From NCBI GenBank assembly GCA_965153455.1, contig OZ234498.1, positions 9,548,001-9,612,000 on the forward strand: a stretch of 64,000 nucleotides of DNA, written 5' to 3'. Below the pieces are notes generated by a model. It was not told the DNA's origin and did no database searches. It was given only the letters and a program-made list of their open reading frames with translations. Positions 1 through 11,740 of this stretch are shown here, in pieces (position 1 is the first letter of the stretch; every line of letters starts with the position of its first letter). The position numbers and the translations under genes were made by a program. Origin of the DNA: Sphagnum compactum (taxonomy: Eukaryota > Bryophyta > Sphagnopsida > Sphagnales).

Positions 1-2657
1 TTGTGGTTCACTTTATGCAAGTTTGCAATTAGATTTATTCCTTTTCCATGAGGTTTTACAATTTTGAGATACCATTGTTTTATGTTGTATTGATAAATAG
101 TGGCCAAAATTTTATTAAATGTGTTATTTGACATGGCATGTATGTATTAATATAGGTGTAATTTGTTTATTTATATGTGACTATGTCGTAACCAATGTCA
201 AGCAATCTTTTGTTTTTTCTAAGAATTGTCAAGTTTAAATTTTTGAAGACTTTATGAAACCAACCCCAATTTTTTTTTCAAAAAACATTATCTTCAACAG
301 ACCCAAGGAGGATTTCAAAAAATTACAAAAGATAATTTCACCCAAGTTTCAAATACCAAATTTTTGATATTTCATATTAATTGGTTTTCAAAGGCAATTT
401 TCACATAACGATTATAAAAGGTTTTTTCATCAAACATTGAATTTTATAAATTTAAAAAAAAACTACTAAAAGGTTTAAAATAATGAAAAGCATTTTTTTT
501 TCTAGCATTTTATATGTCCACAAGTTGATTTTGTTCAAAAGAACCTTCAAATTCCTCAAACTCCTCTTCAAAATTTAAATATTTTTTAATCACCTCCACC
601 AAATTGAAATATGGTTCATAATCAATTTTAGGATCATTTGGCCAATTTGTTATAATGTATTGTGCAAGTGGGATTTTGGTGAATGTACATTATATATATA
701 TGTTCAATCATTTGTAATTATATAACTAAAAATAAAAATGCGAAAGAAAAGAAAAAGTGAAAAAAATGCACAACGAAATTTTCAAAAATAAAATAATATG
801 AAATGAAAACTCACCTTGCCAAATAAGGAAGCTAGAAATTGCTTCCTCTTCCTTCTCCCACACCTGTAAAAAAAAACGATGGCACAACATACACATTGAA
901 AAAAAAAAAAAAAACTAAAGAAAGATAATATTAAAAAATGAAAAAAAAAGCATCTAGAGAACATAAACAAAAAAAAAAAAAAAATTACTTGAAGTTTGGT
1001 TGGTAGTTGAAGAAGTTACAAAAAAATCTTCCACACCTACACAAAAAAAATGGGGGAGGAACACCGTGAAAAGTAACAAGAAAAAGCTCAAAAGAACAAT
1101 GGGAACACACAACAAGGAGACGATGAAAAGCATTAAAAGGGGGTCAAAGAAGTACCTAAGAAAAAAAAACCAAAAAACTTCATAAGCACACAAGAAGGAG
1201 GCAACAAAGTTCATTACAAGCACACAACAATGAAAGAATGCATAGTAAGGAAGTGACAAAGCTCATAACAAGGAAGTGATGCATAGCAAGGAGGTGACGA
1301 AATTCACCAAGAATGCATAACAAGGAGGCTAGACAACTCATATGAAGGAAGTGATGCGCAACAATGAGGCGATGAAGTTTACAAGAAGGAAGTAACACAC
1401 AATAAAAAAGCAATGGTCCTCAATGAGGTAACAAAAGTCACTAGGAGCATGTTACAAGGAGTTGATAAGCAACGAAGCTCAACAAACTAAATCAAATAAT
1501 TGATCAAAACACTAATCCTCATTATCAAACAACAAAATAAGCACAAAAGTTAAACATTAAGCATCTTTTTTATTTTGGAAGAAGAAAAACATGAAGAAAA
1601 AGTAGTTGCAACAAATTTGTGACACCTCATAATTGATAATCTAATAAATTGTTCTTTGGGAGGATATGATTATGAATTGAAGGATTAAAATGAAACAAAA
1701 TGTTTTGTGTTTGATATTTTTTGTCATTTTGAAGAAAACATGATGTAGAAAGGATACATGATGTGTTATTAGAGATATTAATTCTTCTATTACAAAAAAA
1801 TTAAAATTGATTGATTTTTTTTATTCATTGATTGTAACATTGCAACCATGGTATTGGAATTGTGGAAAAAATGATTAATAATTTTTTAAAAATTAGATTG
1901 CATGTCCTCCTAAAGTGTCATGCACATTTGCACCTTATGTGAAGTTATCGGTGGATCATCTTAAAGAATGACTTATGAAAAATGTAGCTTGAATATTTTT
2001 GAAATGACACACAACACTAACGAATTTATGAAAAATATTGTCAACTTAAAATTGTTGATATTCCAAAGACTCAAAAAGGGGATATATATAAAAAAAATTG
2101 TGTTCATTCCATCCGTGGAATAAGCATGAGATTACGTTTCCCAAAGTAGGTCATTAACTTAACAAATTTTTGGCATTGCATGATCATAGATTGAAACATA
2201 AAATATTGGCTCATGTTTTGGTAATTCTCATTAGTTTACGAAGATGTGAATGTTAAACTTTTTTAAGAAATTAAGTTAATTTGTCTAACAAGAATTGGCT
2301 TAAGGACCCTATCATTAGTTAGTCGATCTTTGAATTTTTATTCATTTAAAAAAATTCAAATATCCCATATTTCTATTTATTTCACAATTTAATTTCGATG
2401 CCTAATTTTGATTTAACTAACGAGTATATTAAGTTTTGACATCGGAAATTATTTTACTAGTTTAAAGTTGATTTTTATTATTTTTTTGTTTTTTTAAAAT
2501 TGTAAGAACAAATGTTTGTGTTCAATATGCAAAATTCACTTAGCAAATATCCCATCATTTTTTTACATTGGACTTTTTACAATTACCTACCCATTGGAGT
2601 TACTGCACCTAAAAATGGATTTGAACTCCCGACCTCGTCACCAAGGCCTTAAGCTTC
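1..2657. other. AT-rich intergenic stretch, no gene seen
   Basis: I see no conserved protein in either strand. The short open frames are Lys- or Phe-rich and follow poly-A and poly-T runs. The only structure is the degenerate repeat at 1180-1460, listed separately. Confidence 0.6.
1180..1460. repeat. Degenerate tandem repeat, about 34-41 bp period
   Basis: The block alternates phrases such as GCATAGCAAGGAGGTGACGA and GCATAACAAGGAGGCTAGAC with spacing of about 34-41 bp. Roughly six diverged units can be followed by eye. It is a decayed minisatellite with no coding role visible. Confidence 0.5.
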
Positions 2658-3200
2658 AAGTCACAGGTTCGGTAACAGGTTTGGATTCTAGGGTTCAGAG
2701 TTTGGGGTCGATGAGCCCTGGAAAATGAAGTCACAGGTTCGGTAACAGGTTTGAATTCGAGGTTTCGGAGTTTATTTGTGGTCAATGGGCCCTAAAACTT
2801 GAAGTCATAGGTTCAGTAACAGGCCCAAATTCTAGGGCTCAGAGTTTACGGTCAGTAATGAGCCCTAAATCTCGAGGTCACAGGTTCGGTACTAGGTTCG
2901 AATTTTAGGGTTCAGAGTTTGGGGTCAATAATGAGCCTGAAAATTCGAAGTCACAGGTTCAGTGACAGGTTCGTATTTTCCGGTTCGGAATTTGGGGTTA
3001 GGAATGAGCCCTAAATTTCGAGGTCACAGGTTCGGATTAAGGTTCGGATTTTGTGGTCAGGAATGAGCCCTAAACTCGAGGTCACAGGCTCGGATTTTCC
3101 GGTTCGGAATTTGGGGTCAGGGATGAGCCCTAAATCTCGAGATCACAGGTTCGGATTTTAGGGTTCGGAGTTTCTAGGGTTTGGGGTTTGGGGTTCCTCG
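2658..3200 (+). repeat. Eight-unit minisatellite directly upstream of RPS2
   Basis: Units start near 2658, 2728, 2802, 2875, 2948, 3021, 3079 and 3140. The first five are 70-74 bp. The next two are 58 and 61 bp because an inner piece of about 15 bp is missing. Each unit opens with a form of AAGTCACAGGTTCGG and closes with ATGAGCCCTAAA. The last unit breaks into TAGGGTTTGGGG-like sequence and ends about 100 bp before the RPS2 start codon, so the array probably covers the core promoter or 5' UTR. Confidence 0.85.
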
Positions 3201-3301
3201 AGGGGAAGACAAGGACAAAGCGCCGCAGTGGTGACCCTGGGCGTTCTCCATTCTCGCCATCGCCCTCGGAAATTTTGGCGAGCTTGAAGGACTTTGGGGC
3301 C

Positions 3302-4312
3302 ATGGCGGAGCGTGGTGGAGGTGAAAGAGGAGGGGATAGAGGCGGATTTGGCCGTGGCTTCGGCCGTGGGGACAGAGGGGGACGAGGAGATAGAGGGCGT
3401 GGTGACCGCAGAGGCGGGCGTCGAGGTCCGAAGCGTGAAGAGGAGGAGAAATGGGTGCCAGTGACGAAGCTTGGAAGACTGGTGAAGGATGGGAAGATCA
3501 AGTCCTTGGAACAGATATATCTGTTCTCTCTCCCTATCAAGGAACATCAGATCGTGGAGTTCTTCTTGGGTTCAGCTCTGAAGGATGAGGTCATGAAGAT
3601 CATGCCTGTGCAGAAGCAGACTCGTGCGGGGCAGAGAACAAGGTTCAAAGCCTTCGTGGTGGTCGGGGACAGCAATGGCCACGTCGGTCTCGGAGTCAAG
3701 TGCAGTAAGGAAGTTGCGACTGCCATTCGAGGCGCCATAATCATGGCTAAACTTTCCGTCATCCCTGTGCGACGAGGGTACTGGGGAAACAAAATCGGCA
3801 AGCCGCATACTGTGCCGTGCAAGGTCACTGGGAAGTGCGGCTCCGTGACTGTGCGGCTTGTGCCTGCTCCAAGGGGTTCTGGTATTGTGGCTGCTCGTGT
3901 TCCAAAGAAGGTACTGCAGTTTGCTGGTATCGAGGACGTTTTTACTTCCTCCCGTGGTTCCACCAAGACACTCGGCAACTTCGTGAAGGTTGGTTCTCTC
4001 TTTGGTTCTCTTTTTCCTCTTGCCTTTTTTCTTTGCGTTCTATCAGCAAACTGAATCTCAGGTTTTCTTGCAATTGAAGCGATGTAAGAAGGGATTTTTG
4101 CTGGACTCTACTTGTATGATAAAAAATTGTGTTCTTGTGATTTCGCACAGGCGACGTTCGAATGTCTGTTGAAGACTTATGGATTCTTGACTCCCGATTT
4201 GTGGAGGGAGACACGCTTCACTCGGTCTCCATTCCAGGAATTCACAGACTTCTTGGCGAAGCCCCATAAGATCAGTGTGTTGGAGGATGTGGAGAAAACT
4301 CCTGTCTATTAG
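3302..4312 (+). CDS. RPS2: 40S ribosomal protein S2 (uS5)
   Basis: A component of the small cytosolic ribosomal subunit, at the mRNA entry side. Two exons, 3302-3988 and 4151-4312, are joined in phase 0 by a GT-AG intron of 162 bp and give 282 residues, the usual plant length. Residues 4-45 form an Arg-Gly-rich tail (RGG/GRG repeats), a typical target of arginine methylation. The S5 double-stranded-RNA-binding fold follows at about 93-158 ([30 protein letters not shown] region), then the S5 C-terminal domain ([33 protein letters not shown]). The intron falls at the conserved [22 protein letters not shown] junction. The start was chosen because MAERGG is the family N-terminus. The frame is open further upstream to 3188, but that lies in repeat-derived leader. 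The neighbour KAB1 is convergent. Confidence 0.96.
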
Positions 4313-6446
4313 GGCAGCGTCTATCCACAGTGTTACTAATTTTTTTTAACCATTTTTTTGCTCCCCAAGACAGACACTGCCCCCAAGCAGCATCAGGATG
4401 TGGTGGCTGATTTGATCATAAAGTTGCTACTGCCAGCCCCCTTATCATAGTTTTTTTTTTTTTCTTGCAGTAATGTTGGAGGTTCTACAATGTATTGAGG
4501 TTTTTCCCATTTACCTGTACAACAGGACTTTTGATCCTGAGTCTTTTCATATCTTGTCACACCGCCTGTGTGAGTTAATTGTGCATAAGTATTGTTTGTT
4601 GGAACTCTTTACGGTTGCATTGTGCTTGCATAAACAGGGTCAATCAAGTTGAACTTCTTGTGAATTTCCTCATTTCTTGTGCATTGGTATTCTCAGAGTT
4701 ATTTGTGATAGTATGCACTTTCACAAAGAGGGTCAATGAAGGTGAATTTCTTTCTGCATTTCCTTACTCTGCAAGTAATGTGCGCTTCCTGTGATGGAGT
4801 TACAATATTGTATAGTGGTGTGCAATTTTGACTTCCAGCCAAAGTTGATGCAGCTCGTGAGAGACATTATGGGTGATGTTGAAGGAGACTGGCTCTGTAT
4901 TTGACTGTGCTTCACAATGGTGTTACTGCTCACAACTTGTAGGCTGTGGTTTTGTGCACTTCTGTAATGTTAGTTTTTTGTTGATTGGCAATGGGAGGTT
5001 GTGAGGAGAGTATAGTGAAGGTGGGAGAATGGAAATGTTGTGTATTCCACTAAGCTGGGGTATACATTTCAAGATCCTCTCATACTGAATCTATGATTTT
5101 ACCTACTAGATTGTAGGAGATGCAAGAATTAGTTGACCCATTAGTTGCCAAGGCCTGCACACTTTTTCAAGGTAATATGCTTGTGACTGAAATCTCCAGT
5201 TTATGAATAACAGACCCTTCACATTGAATTGAATGCCCTTCATAAAGTTATTGCCCACATTGTCATTTCAAATATATTAACTATGGGACAAAACAGATGC
5301 AGTTGTTGGTGCATATATATTATTATGTTCCAAATAGAGCTGGTACATAACATCCTCCAGATTGAATCATGCTTTAAACAAGAGTTCCAAAGACAGTTCT
5401 GCCTGTGTTACACAAGTGACTTACAGGCAAACTCCATTTCATAAGTAATGTAATGTTTTGAGTTGGCTGACATCAAATCATTTGTATTAAATTGCTTGGT
5501 GTTATGGGTCATTACAACTTACATATCTTCAATTTGATTGAACTCCGTTTACTTCATAAAGTCAGCTTGTCATGCTCCCTTTCCGTTCTCCCTTTTGGTT
5601 CTCGCCTAATCCGGTGGGTATATTGTTAGTAATTGTTGTGACCATTCATCCTGCATTCACTGCTGCATCCAGTTTCTTTGAGTGTCAGTGTCAAATACCC
5701 AGTTTAATTATCTTCAGGCGTGCAGGCTTGAAAAGTGTGATACATTTACAAGCTTTAAATTCAGTGGGGAATAACATCAATATTTGGCATGTCTTAGATG
5801 CTATTTTAGATCCACCAGTTGCAACAACATTTGGCAGGAGAGCAGTGTCATGTAACAGGTTTTGTAACAACCTTATTTGCTTGTTACACTGCCCAGGTAT
5901 CTTTGGTACAGTGTGTGCTCATAAGTGATATTTACAGTTCGTGCTTCTGATCTACAACCTTATTGCATCACCGACGTTGGGACCCACTTGAATCATTATA
6001 CCCACTTATATCAGTCACATGGAAACATTGAAATGCAAAAGAGCTATGCTATACAAAAGAAGTTCCTCCAGAAGAAGACAGTCCAGTTAATAGGTCTTGT
6101 CACCAAGCCCTAGCATTTTCAGTGTCTTTTGACTGCACAAATGACATAATTGCAGGTATTGTGATTTCACAGGTACATGCTCAAATGAATGTCATGACAT
6201 GGAAACACCATGGCTTCTTCTTTGAAGGGTTGTTATCTCAATGGACCAGGCAAATACCATAAAATATAGGATTAAAGTAAGCAGAATATGCAAATCTGGA
6301 TGGCATGTCTAGACACTACACTCGCATCACATACTATTGCGCCAAAATTGTCATTCTTTTGCAACAGAAAAGCTTCAAGTTTCCCTGCAAAATAAAACCA
6401 TTTGTTTGTCCTGCAAGAAGCATCTGAGGGACAAAAGCTCAATTCT
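4313..6446. other. Convergent intergenic region between RPS2 and KAB1
   Basis: About 2.1 kb between the two stop codons holds both 3' UTRs and spacer. I checked all frames for family-like sequence and saw none. The longest open frame (5572-5928, +) is Cys/Phe/Ile-rich and lacks recognisable motifs. Confidence 0.6.
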
Positions 6447-8554
6447 TCACCTATATTGGTCAGGTTGCTTGGGCTTGTTGTGCACAACACTGTCAATCCG
6501 CTTCAATACATCAGGTGTAAGCTTTGGTAATATCTCAATTGCCTTCATATTCTCAACTACCTGCCATCCGCAACCAAAAACAAAACATCACAACAAGATA
6601 GCTTTTAGCTTCCATATTTGTGTGAGACAAGCATAGAATAATCTGCCCAAGTTTTGTGTGGACCATTGGACAAAATCTGCATCCTGAGTTTCTGTCACAC
6701 TTCTGGAAGCAAAAGCAAGACTCACTCAAGAGACACAGCTTACTAAAGAACTTAATAGTATCTTCATTCACACAACAAGCTTATGAGATTGCAGAGCAAT
6801 CTCCACAAAATGTTGAAGGCCACATGATGATGGAGGTGTCACTCACTCAATTTTCCTGCAATCCTCAATGTGGAGGCAGTGTTTTAACCCTAATTTGGAA
6901 GTAAGAGGGCAGAAAATGTGATGATGGGCACATGAAGTCAAGGACTGCGGTATAGGAGTTAAGTGTTACCTGATATTCCTTGGTAGCCCCAGTAATGACA
7001 GAGCTCACATTTGGATTCTTAGCACACCAAGCAATAGCCAGCTGTGACATGGGCACATTGAGCTCCGCAGCAATTGGCCTTAGTTTCTCCACTTTGCTCA
7101 AAATGTCATCCACAAGTGACCGGTTTGCAAGACTCTGCAAACAGAAAAACAGAACCTGTTTGATTAGCTCCAATGTAATGATATCATCTCATTTATGCAG
7201 AAGATCTCATCCCCTAATTCTTTTGTAATGACTGTCCAGAGCGCTCTTCCCATCTCAATATCACATTCAGAAAACGGCCACCCAACAAAGAAGAAGTCAC
7301 AGATTTTCACCACCCATGAAATCCTTCAATGATGCATGAAAACATACACCCACCCACCTACCTTGTAATTCTCAAGGGCAAAACGGCTGCCTTCAGGGAT
7401 ATTGCCTTTACTGTATTTTCCAGAGAGCACACCAGAGGCTAAAGGACTCCAAGTGGTGAGTCCCAGACCATAATTCTTGTAAAGAGGTGCATATTCCACT
7501 TCCACCTTCCAAACAATCACAAACCCAATCCAATTCTTTCAGTGACATTTCATCCAACCCACTGCTGTTTGTGTAAACCAATCCTGCATCTTGTGTTTCT
7601 GTCGTTGCAAAGGAAATCCAATGCACAATCGAAACAGATTTTTAGCAACAAGAAGACGTAGTCCAGATGATGATTTTGGTTTAGCACTCAAGAGACATGG
7701 TGTGCGAGTTTCAGATACGTTTACAACAAATTCTTCATGGGAGGAGAGGCAAGTAGTAGAGAAGCTGGCTAGATAGCTAGCTTGCAGATGGCATTTACCT
7801 TATCGCGAGCAAGAAGATTGTACTCTGGTTGTTCCATAGCTGGTCCTATGAGATCAAGGCGGTTTGCAATTTCCCAAGCTTGTGTAATTTGTTGTGCACT
7901 CCATTCACTGGTTCCCCAATAGAAAGCCCATCCTTGATCTATGACCCAGTTCATGGCTCGCACTGTTTCCTCAATCGGGGTTGACGCATCCGGTCGATGG
8001 CAATACAGAAGGTCCACATACTCCATGTCAAGGCGCTTGAGAGAGGCCTTCACAGTACAAAATTCTGAATGAGTTATATTAGAGCATCACCACCAGCGCT
8101 CAGAATATCTCCCTGCACTGGAAATCCTGGATGAGGTACACCAGTCAAATCCAGTGGAACCACTGGAAGACTACTGTGACTGAGAGAAAAAGAGACAGAG
8201 AGACACAGAGACACAGAGAGAGTGTGTGTGTGTGTGTACCTTGATCCCTTCGATGATGTGTTTGCGAGAAAGGCCCTTGTCATTAGGACCTTGACCGCCC
8301 CAGAAGAGTTTTGTGGAGATGACGATGTCGGACCGCTTCCATCCGAGCTCCTTGATGGCTGCACCCATGATCTCCTCAGCCCGGCCGTTGGCGTACACCT
8401 CGGCATTGTCAAAAAAGTTGACACCAGCTTCTCGACATCTATGGAGGAGAAGCTTGGCGTCCTTGACATCCAGCTGGTTGCCGAAGCTCACCCATGCGCC
8501 ATAGCTCAAAGCACTCACCTTCAGTCCAGTTCGCCCCAAATGACGGTACTCCAT
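6447..8554 (-). CDS. KAB1: Voltage-gated K+ channel beta subunit / aldo-keto reductase
   Basis: An NADPH-binding aldo-keto reductase fold protein that in plants associates with the cytosolic side of Shaker-type K+ channels. Exons on the minus strand are 8554-8240, 8047-7799, 7505-7362, 7134-6970 and 6560-6447. All junctions are GT-AG in phase 0, and the total is 328 residues, the length I know for Arabidopsis KAB1. The protein starts [21 protein letters not shown]. The AKR catalytic tetrad is visible: Asp49 and Tyr54 (FFDNAEVY), Lys82 (VISTK) and His122 (LYCHRPD). [33 protein letters not shown] and [18 protein letters not shown] are family signatures, and the end PKQPDQYR is canonical. Intron 1 begins at a (CA)n tract. 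No break or missing key residue was seen. Confidence 0.96.
8161..8238. repeat. Compound microsatellite at the 5' end of KAB1 intron 1
   Basis: A (GA)n/(GACA)n tract runs into (GT)n on the plus strand, which is (AC)n on the coding strand. It abuts the splice donor of KAB1 exon 1, so the intron begins GTACACACAC. Confidence 0.85.
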
Positions 8555-8979
8555 TCCTGGCTGCTCCCCGATCCAAGAATCAAACAGCTCCCCCCTTTAT
8601 CTCCTCCCTAGCTACTCCCCAAATACAGTAAACCAAGATCTACAGACACACGGACAACAAACACACACTCGAACGAGACTCGAACGAGACTCTTCCTCAC
8701 CTCTTTTCACTGCACAAAACCGCCGAAGAACAGCTCTCTCTCTACCTCAATGCTGGTGCTATATTGGCGCAATCACTTCCCTGAGAAAAAATTCCTGCAA
8801 ACTGGACTCCTAAAACACAATCCCGTCAAGAGATTTCGAGAGTAAAAACTGTTTTCCGACTTCCAATGCGCACCCAAAATCGATTCTTTTCCCCCACTCC
8901 CTCGCGGCGTCGCCCCTGCCCCAGCGCGCGCGATCCTTCAGCTTCCTCCTCTTGAACACTGCTGGCTGGGGCCGTCAAG

Positions 8980-9186
8980 GTCCCCATTCCAGATCCCTAA
9001 ATGAGGTCTGCAAACACGGCTTCCGAGCAAGCGTGCTTTGTCTCGTCAGGTTACCTTGGGTCAGATTCAGGTCCCCATTCCAGATCCCTAAATGAGGTCT
9101 ACAAACACGGCTTCCGAGCAAGCGGGTTTTGTCACGTCAGGTCAGGTTACGCTAGGTCACATTCAGGTCCCCATTCCAGATCCTGA
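8980..9186 (+). repeat. Tandem duplication in the KAB1 upstream region
   Basis: Two units of 91 and 96 bp start at 8980 and 9071, and a partial third starts at 9167. Each starts GTCCCCATTCCAGATCC and contains AAACACGGCTTCCGAGCAAG. The block sits 430-630 bp upstream of the KAB1 start codon and may overlap its promoter. A short (CCCT)n tract follows near 9233-9252. Confidence 0.85.
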
Positions 9187-9302
9187 AAACGGGTTTAATG
9201 TTTAATCGCATTTTCCAAACTCCCACTTGCATCCCTCCCTCCCTCCCTCCTTGTAAATTTCAGGTCCTGAAAAACTCCCCCAAAATCCAGATGCCATCAT
9301 GA

Positions 9303-9378
9303 TGAAGCCTGGGGTTTCTCTAAATTTCAAAACCCATTAAAATCATTGACAAATTTAGAAAAAACCCCAGGTTTTAAA
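9303..9378. repeat. Small foldback (inverted repeat)
   Basis: Arms of about 20 bp, GCCTGGGGTTTCTCTAAATT and its near reverse complement ending ACCCCAGG, flank a loop of about 30 nt. This is compatible with a tiny MITE remnant or a hairpin. Nothing else is encoded here. Confidence 0.55.
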
Positions 9379-9932
9379 AACTAATTATTGAATTAAATAT
9401 TTTTTAAATAATTAAGGTTAATTAATGACTTAAACCTCATTTGTCCAATTGAGGTTTGGTGTTTAGGTAATTAATAATCCCCAAAGACATGGGTCGAATT
9501 TTTATTTGGAAAAATCAATGTACCTAATACATGGGCTATGTGTTTGAATTTTTAAAAAAAGAATAGAATGGTGATTTTATTGCCTTCTCCAATCATTTAT
9601 TAGATAATCCCATATTTGATTGGTGAGGCCATTTTTGTTGGCTCTTGTGTTGTTAGGGGTTGGTGAGTTGTGTGGTGCATTTTGGTTGCCCTTTTAGGGT
9701 ATTCACTTTTAGGGTTATTTATTTAGGGTACTTATTCAATGGCTAAAGTGATTGGTTTAAGTCTCACCCTCCAGATGGAGATTCAGAAGATCTAATCTTC
9801 CTTGGGAAAATGAGCACAGCCAATGAAGAAATTGAGTGGGCATTTTGGGCCAACAAAAAGTTTTCCACATTAAGAGTATGAGCACACTCGGTGTTTAGGG
9901 GTTGTAACTTGTAACTAATATCACCCTATTAA

Positions 9933-10302
9933 GAGCATCTCCAGTGGTGCTCAGTATGTCACTCTGGATAATAAAATTAAATGTCTAAGTTTAGCTTTTT
10001 CTTTTCTGGCAACCCCACAAATCTGTAACTGGAACTGCATACATGTGGGAACTACTAGTAGCAAACCACCTGGACCAATCGTTTATGATCGACTAATCAG
10101 AAATACTGAGCCGCAGTCAAGTCCAGTTTATTACACTCTTTTGAGGAGGTGCACAACTGTGTTGCGCCATTTACCAGTCACAGCAAGGTGCACGAATATG
10201 GTGCAGAAAAACCAATTTCCTGAGCTAAACCGGCACATTTTGACTTTGTCACAATAAATTTAACAGTCTGGAGTCACATACCGAGCAGCGATGGAGATGC
10301 TC
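9933..10302. mobile_element. Complete Tourist-like MITE (PIF/Harbinger type), 370 bp
   Basis: The ends are inverted: the left starts GAGCATCTCCAGTGGTGCTC, and the right end read backwards starts GAGCATCTCCATCGCTGCTC. The imperfect similarity continues for about 45 bp. A 3-bp TAA lies directly outside both ends (9930-9932 and 10303-10305), matching the TWA target duplication of PIF/Harbinger elements. There is no transposase, so it is non-autonomous. A second, truncated copy lies at 49270-49625 in opposite orientation and matches along most of the interior. Confidence 0.82.
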
Positions 10303-10305
10303 TAA

Positions 10306-11622
10306 CACCAACAAAGTGCCACTTCACAACAATTTTTTAACACTATAAATTACCATCAACCTCTTCAGCATTATTTTAGCATGCATGTCCACACCAGTGT
10401 GGGGGGCAGGTATTTAATTTTTGTAATACCCACCAGTCAAGGGTATTTTAAATTTTTTTTGTGAGATAATCCCAACTGTCAAATTTGATACCCGGATTAA
10501 GACTCGATGAGGGTTTGGCGTCATTTTTAATACCCACCCCACTCTCGTCCACACATGATGATGCTAAGTGATAACTAACATTGAACATTGATTTATATTC
10601 TTGAAGGTTGCAATCCCGTCCACACCTACAAGGTAATGTTTTCTCCTTCGTACTCTTCCATGAAACTTTTTTTTGTCTTTTTTCAAAGACAATTTGTTTT
10701 TTTTTCAAATTTCAGTGCAATCTTTGTGTTTTCTCTTCACTTTAAGTTTAGGTTTTGTGCTCTTTTGAGCATAGATATGTAAAAAAAAATTTAAAAAAAT
10801 TTAAAATTTTTTTTGGGTGTTGCATTTGGTTTTTTTTTGTTTTTTTTATTTTTAATTTTCAATGCAATCTTTGTGGAGAAAGGAGGGGCAAGAAGAGGAG
10901 TGAATGAACTAGAAGGATGAGAGAGAAAGAAAAGGTGAGAAAAGGGGGAGGGAAATACAAAGAAATTAAAAAAAGAAAATGAAATGAGGATAAACACTTT
11001 TGAATGCATGTTAATATTAAATTATTTTGCCATTTTTTTAAAAAATTAGTTAACATTGGCATTTGATTCTAAAAATGATAATTTAAAATAATTTAATATT
11101 AGTTAAAAATTGAAGTTAATATTTTTTTTAAATCAATGTCACATCGTTTGTTGCCTTGGATTTAGTGTTAGTTAACATTGTAAATGTGGATTGGTGATTA
11201 ATTTTAAATTCCTTAACATTAAACTTAAAACATTCAAATTGACACTAAATGCCTCACTTCTTAACATTTTCATGTTATACACAATAAAGTTATTTGTTAA
11301 AGTGACCACGGGTTTCACCCTCTTATACATTCCTATTCATTTCTCAAGCCTTGTTTTTTTTGGTATTTGGAATGTATGTATTGGGAACTCAAGGGAACAA
11401 GTGAAAAATAAGGCTCCAAAAAACCCTACTTTTGAAGTGAGAGAATTCATAGTGCATTTAGAGGATGCAAAATTTATGCTTTGTAAGGCTACCTCTAAAT
11501 ACACTACAAAAAATTTCTCATAGATCTTTACATGGATGGATGGATAGATGGATGAAAGACCATGATCTTTCACCACCCGTCTCCTCGTGAAGATGAAAAA
11601 ATGGTGTACATATGGGGATGAC
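10306..11622. other. AT-rich spacer without gene
   Basis: Long poly-T and poly-A runs and TTAACATT/AATATTAA-rich sequence fill this region. Open frames such as 11191-11523 (+) show no family features and are not called. Confidence 0.5.
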
Positions 11623-11740
11623 TATTTGGAGTGTGGGAAATTGGGGTTTAAGGTTTAGGTTATTTTGGAGTGCAAAAAATGGGGTTTAGGGTTTAGGTTA
11701 TTTTGGAGTGCGAAAAATGGGGTTTAGGGTTTAGGGCTTG
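11623..11740 (+). repeat. Three 37-38 bp repeats with telomere-like ends
   Basis: Units start near 11623, 11660 and 11698. Each has the form TTATTTTGGAGTG, then a G/A-rich core, then GGGTTTAGGGTTTAGG. The plant telomere word TTTAGGG is embedded in every unit, so this is a short interstitial telomere-like minisatellite. Confidence 0.8.

Noticed and set aside
2570-2660. tRNA-like word (reverse strand GGTCGGGAGTTCAAATCC), possible tRNA gene or SINE
   Set aside because: It resembles a T-arm/B-box, but no acceptor stem, anticodon arm or A-box could be placed. A tRNA-derived SINE remains possible but unsupported.
5572-5928. 118-codon frame between RPS2 and KAB1
   Set aside because: Residue bias and lack of motifs indicate chance openness in spacer sequence.
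8082-8180. Possible third Tourist MITE end in KAB1 intron 1 (TTA then GAGCATCACC)
   Set aside because: Only the first 20 or so bases resemble the MITE end. No second terminal repeat or shared interior was found.
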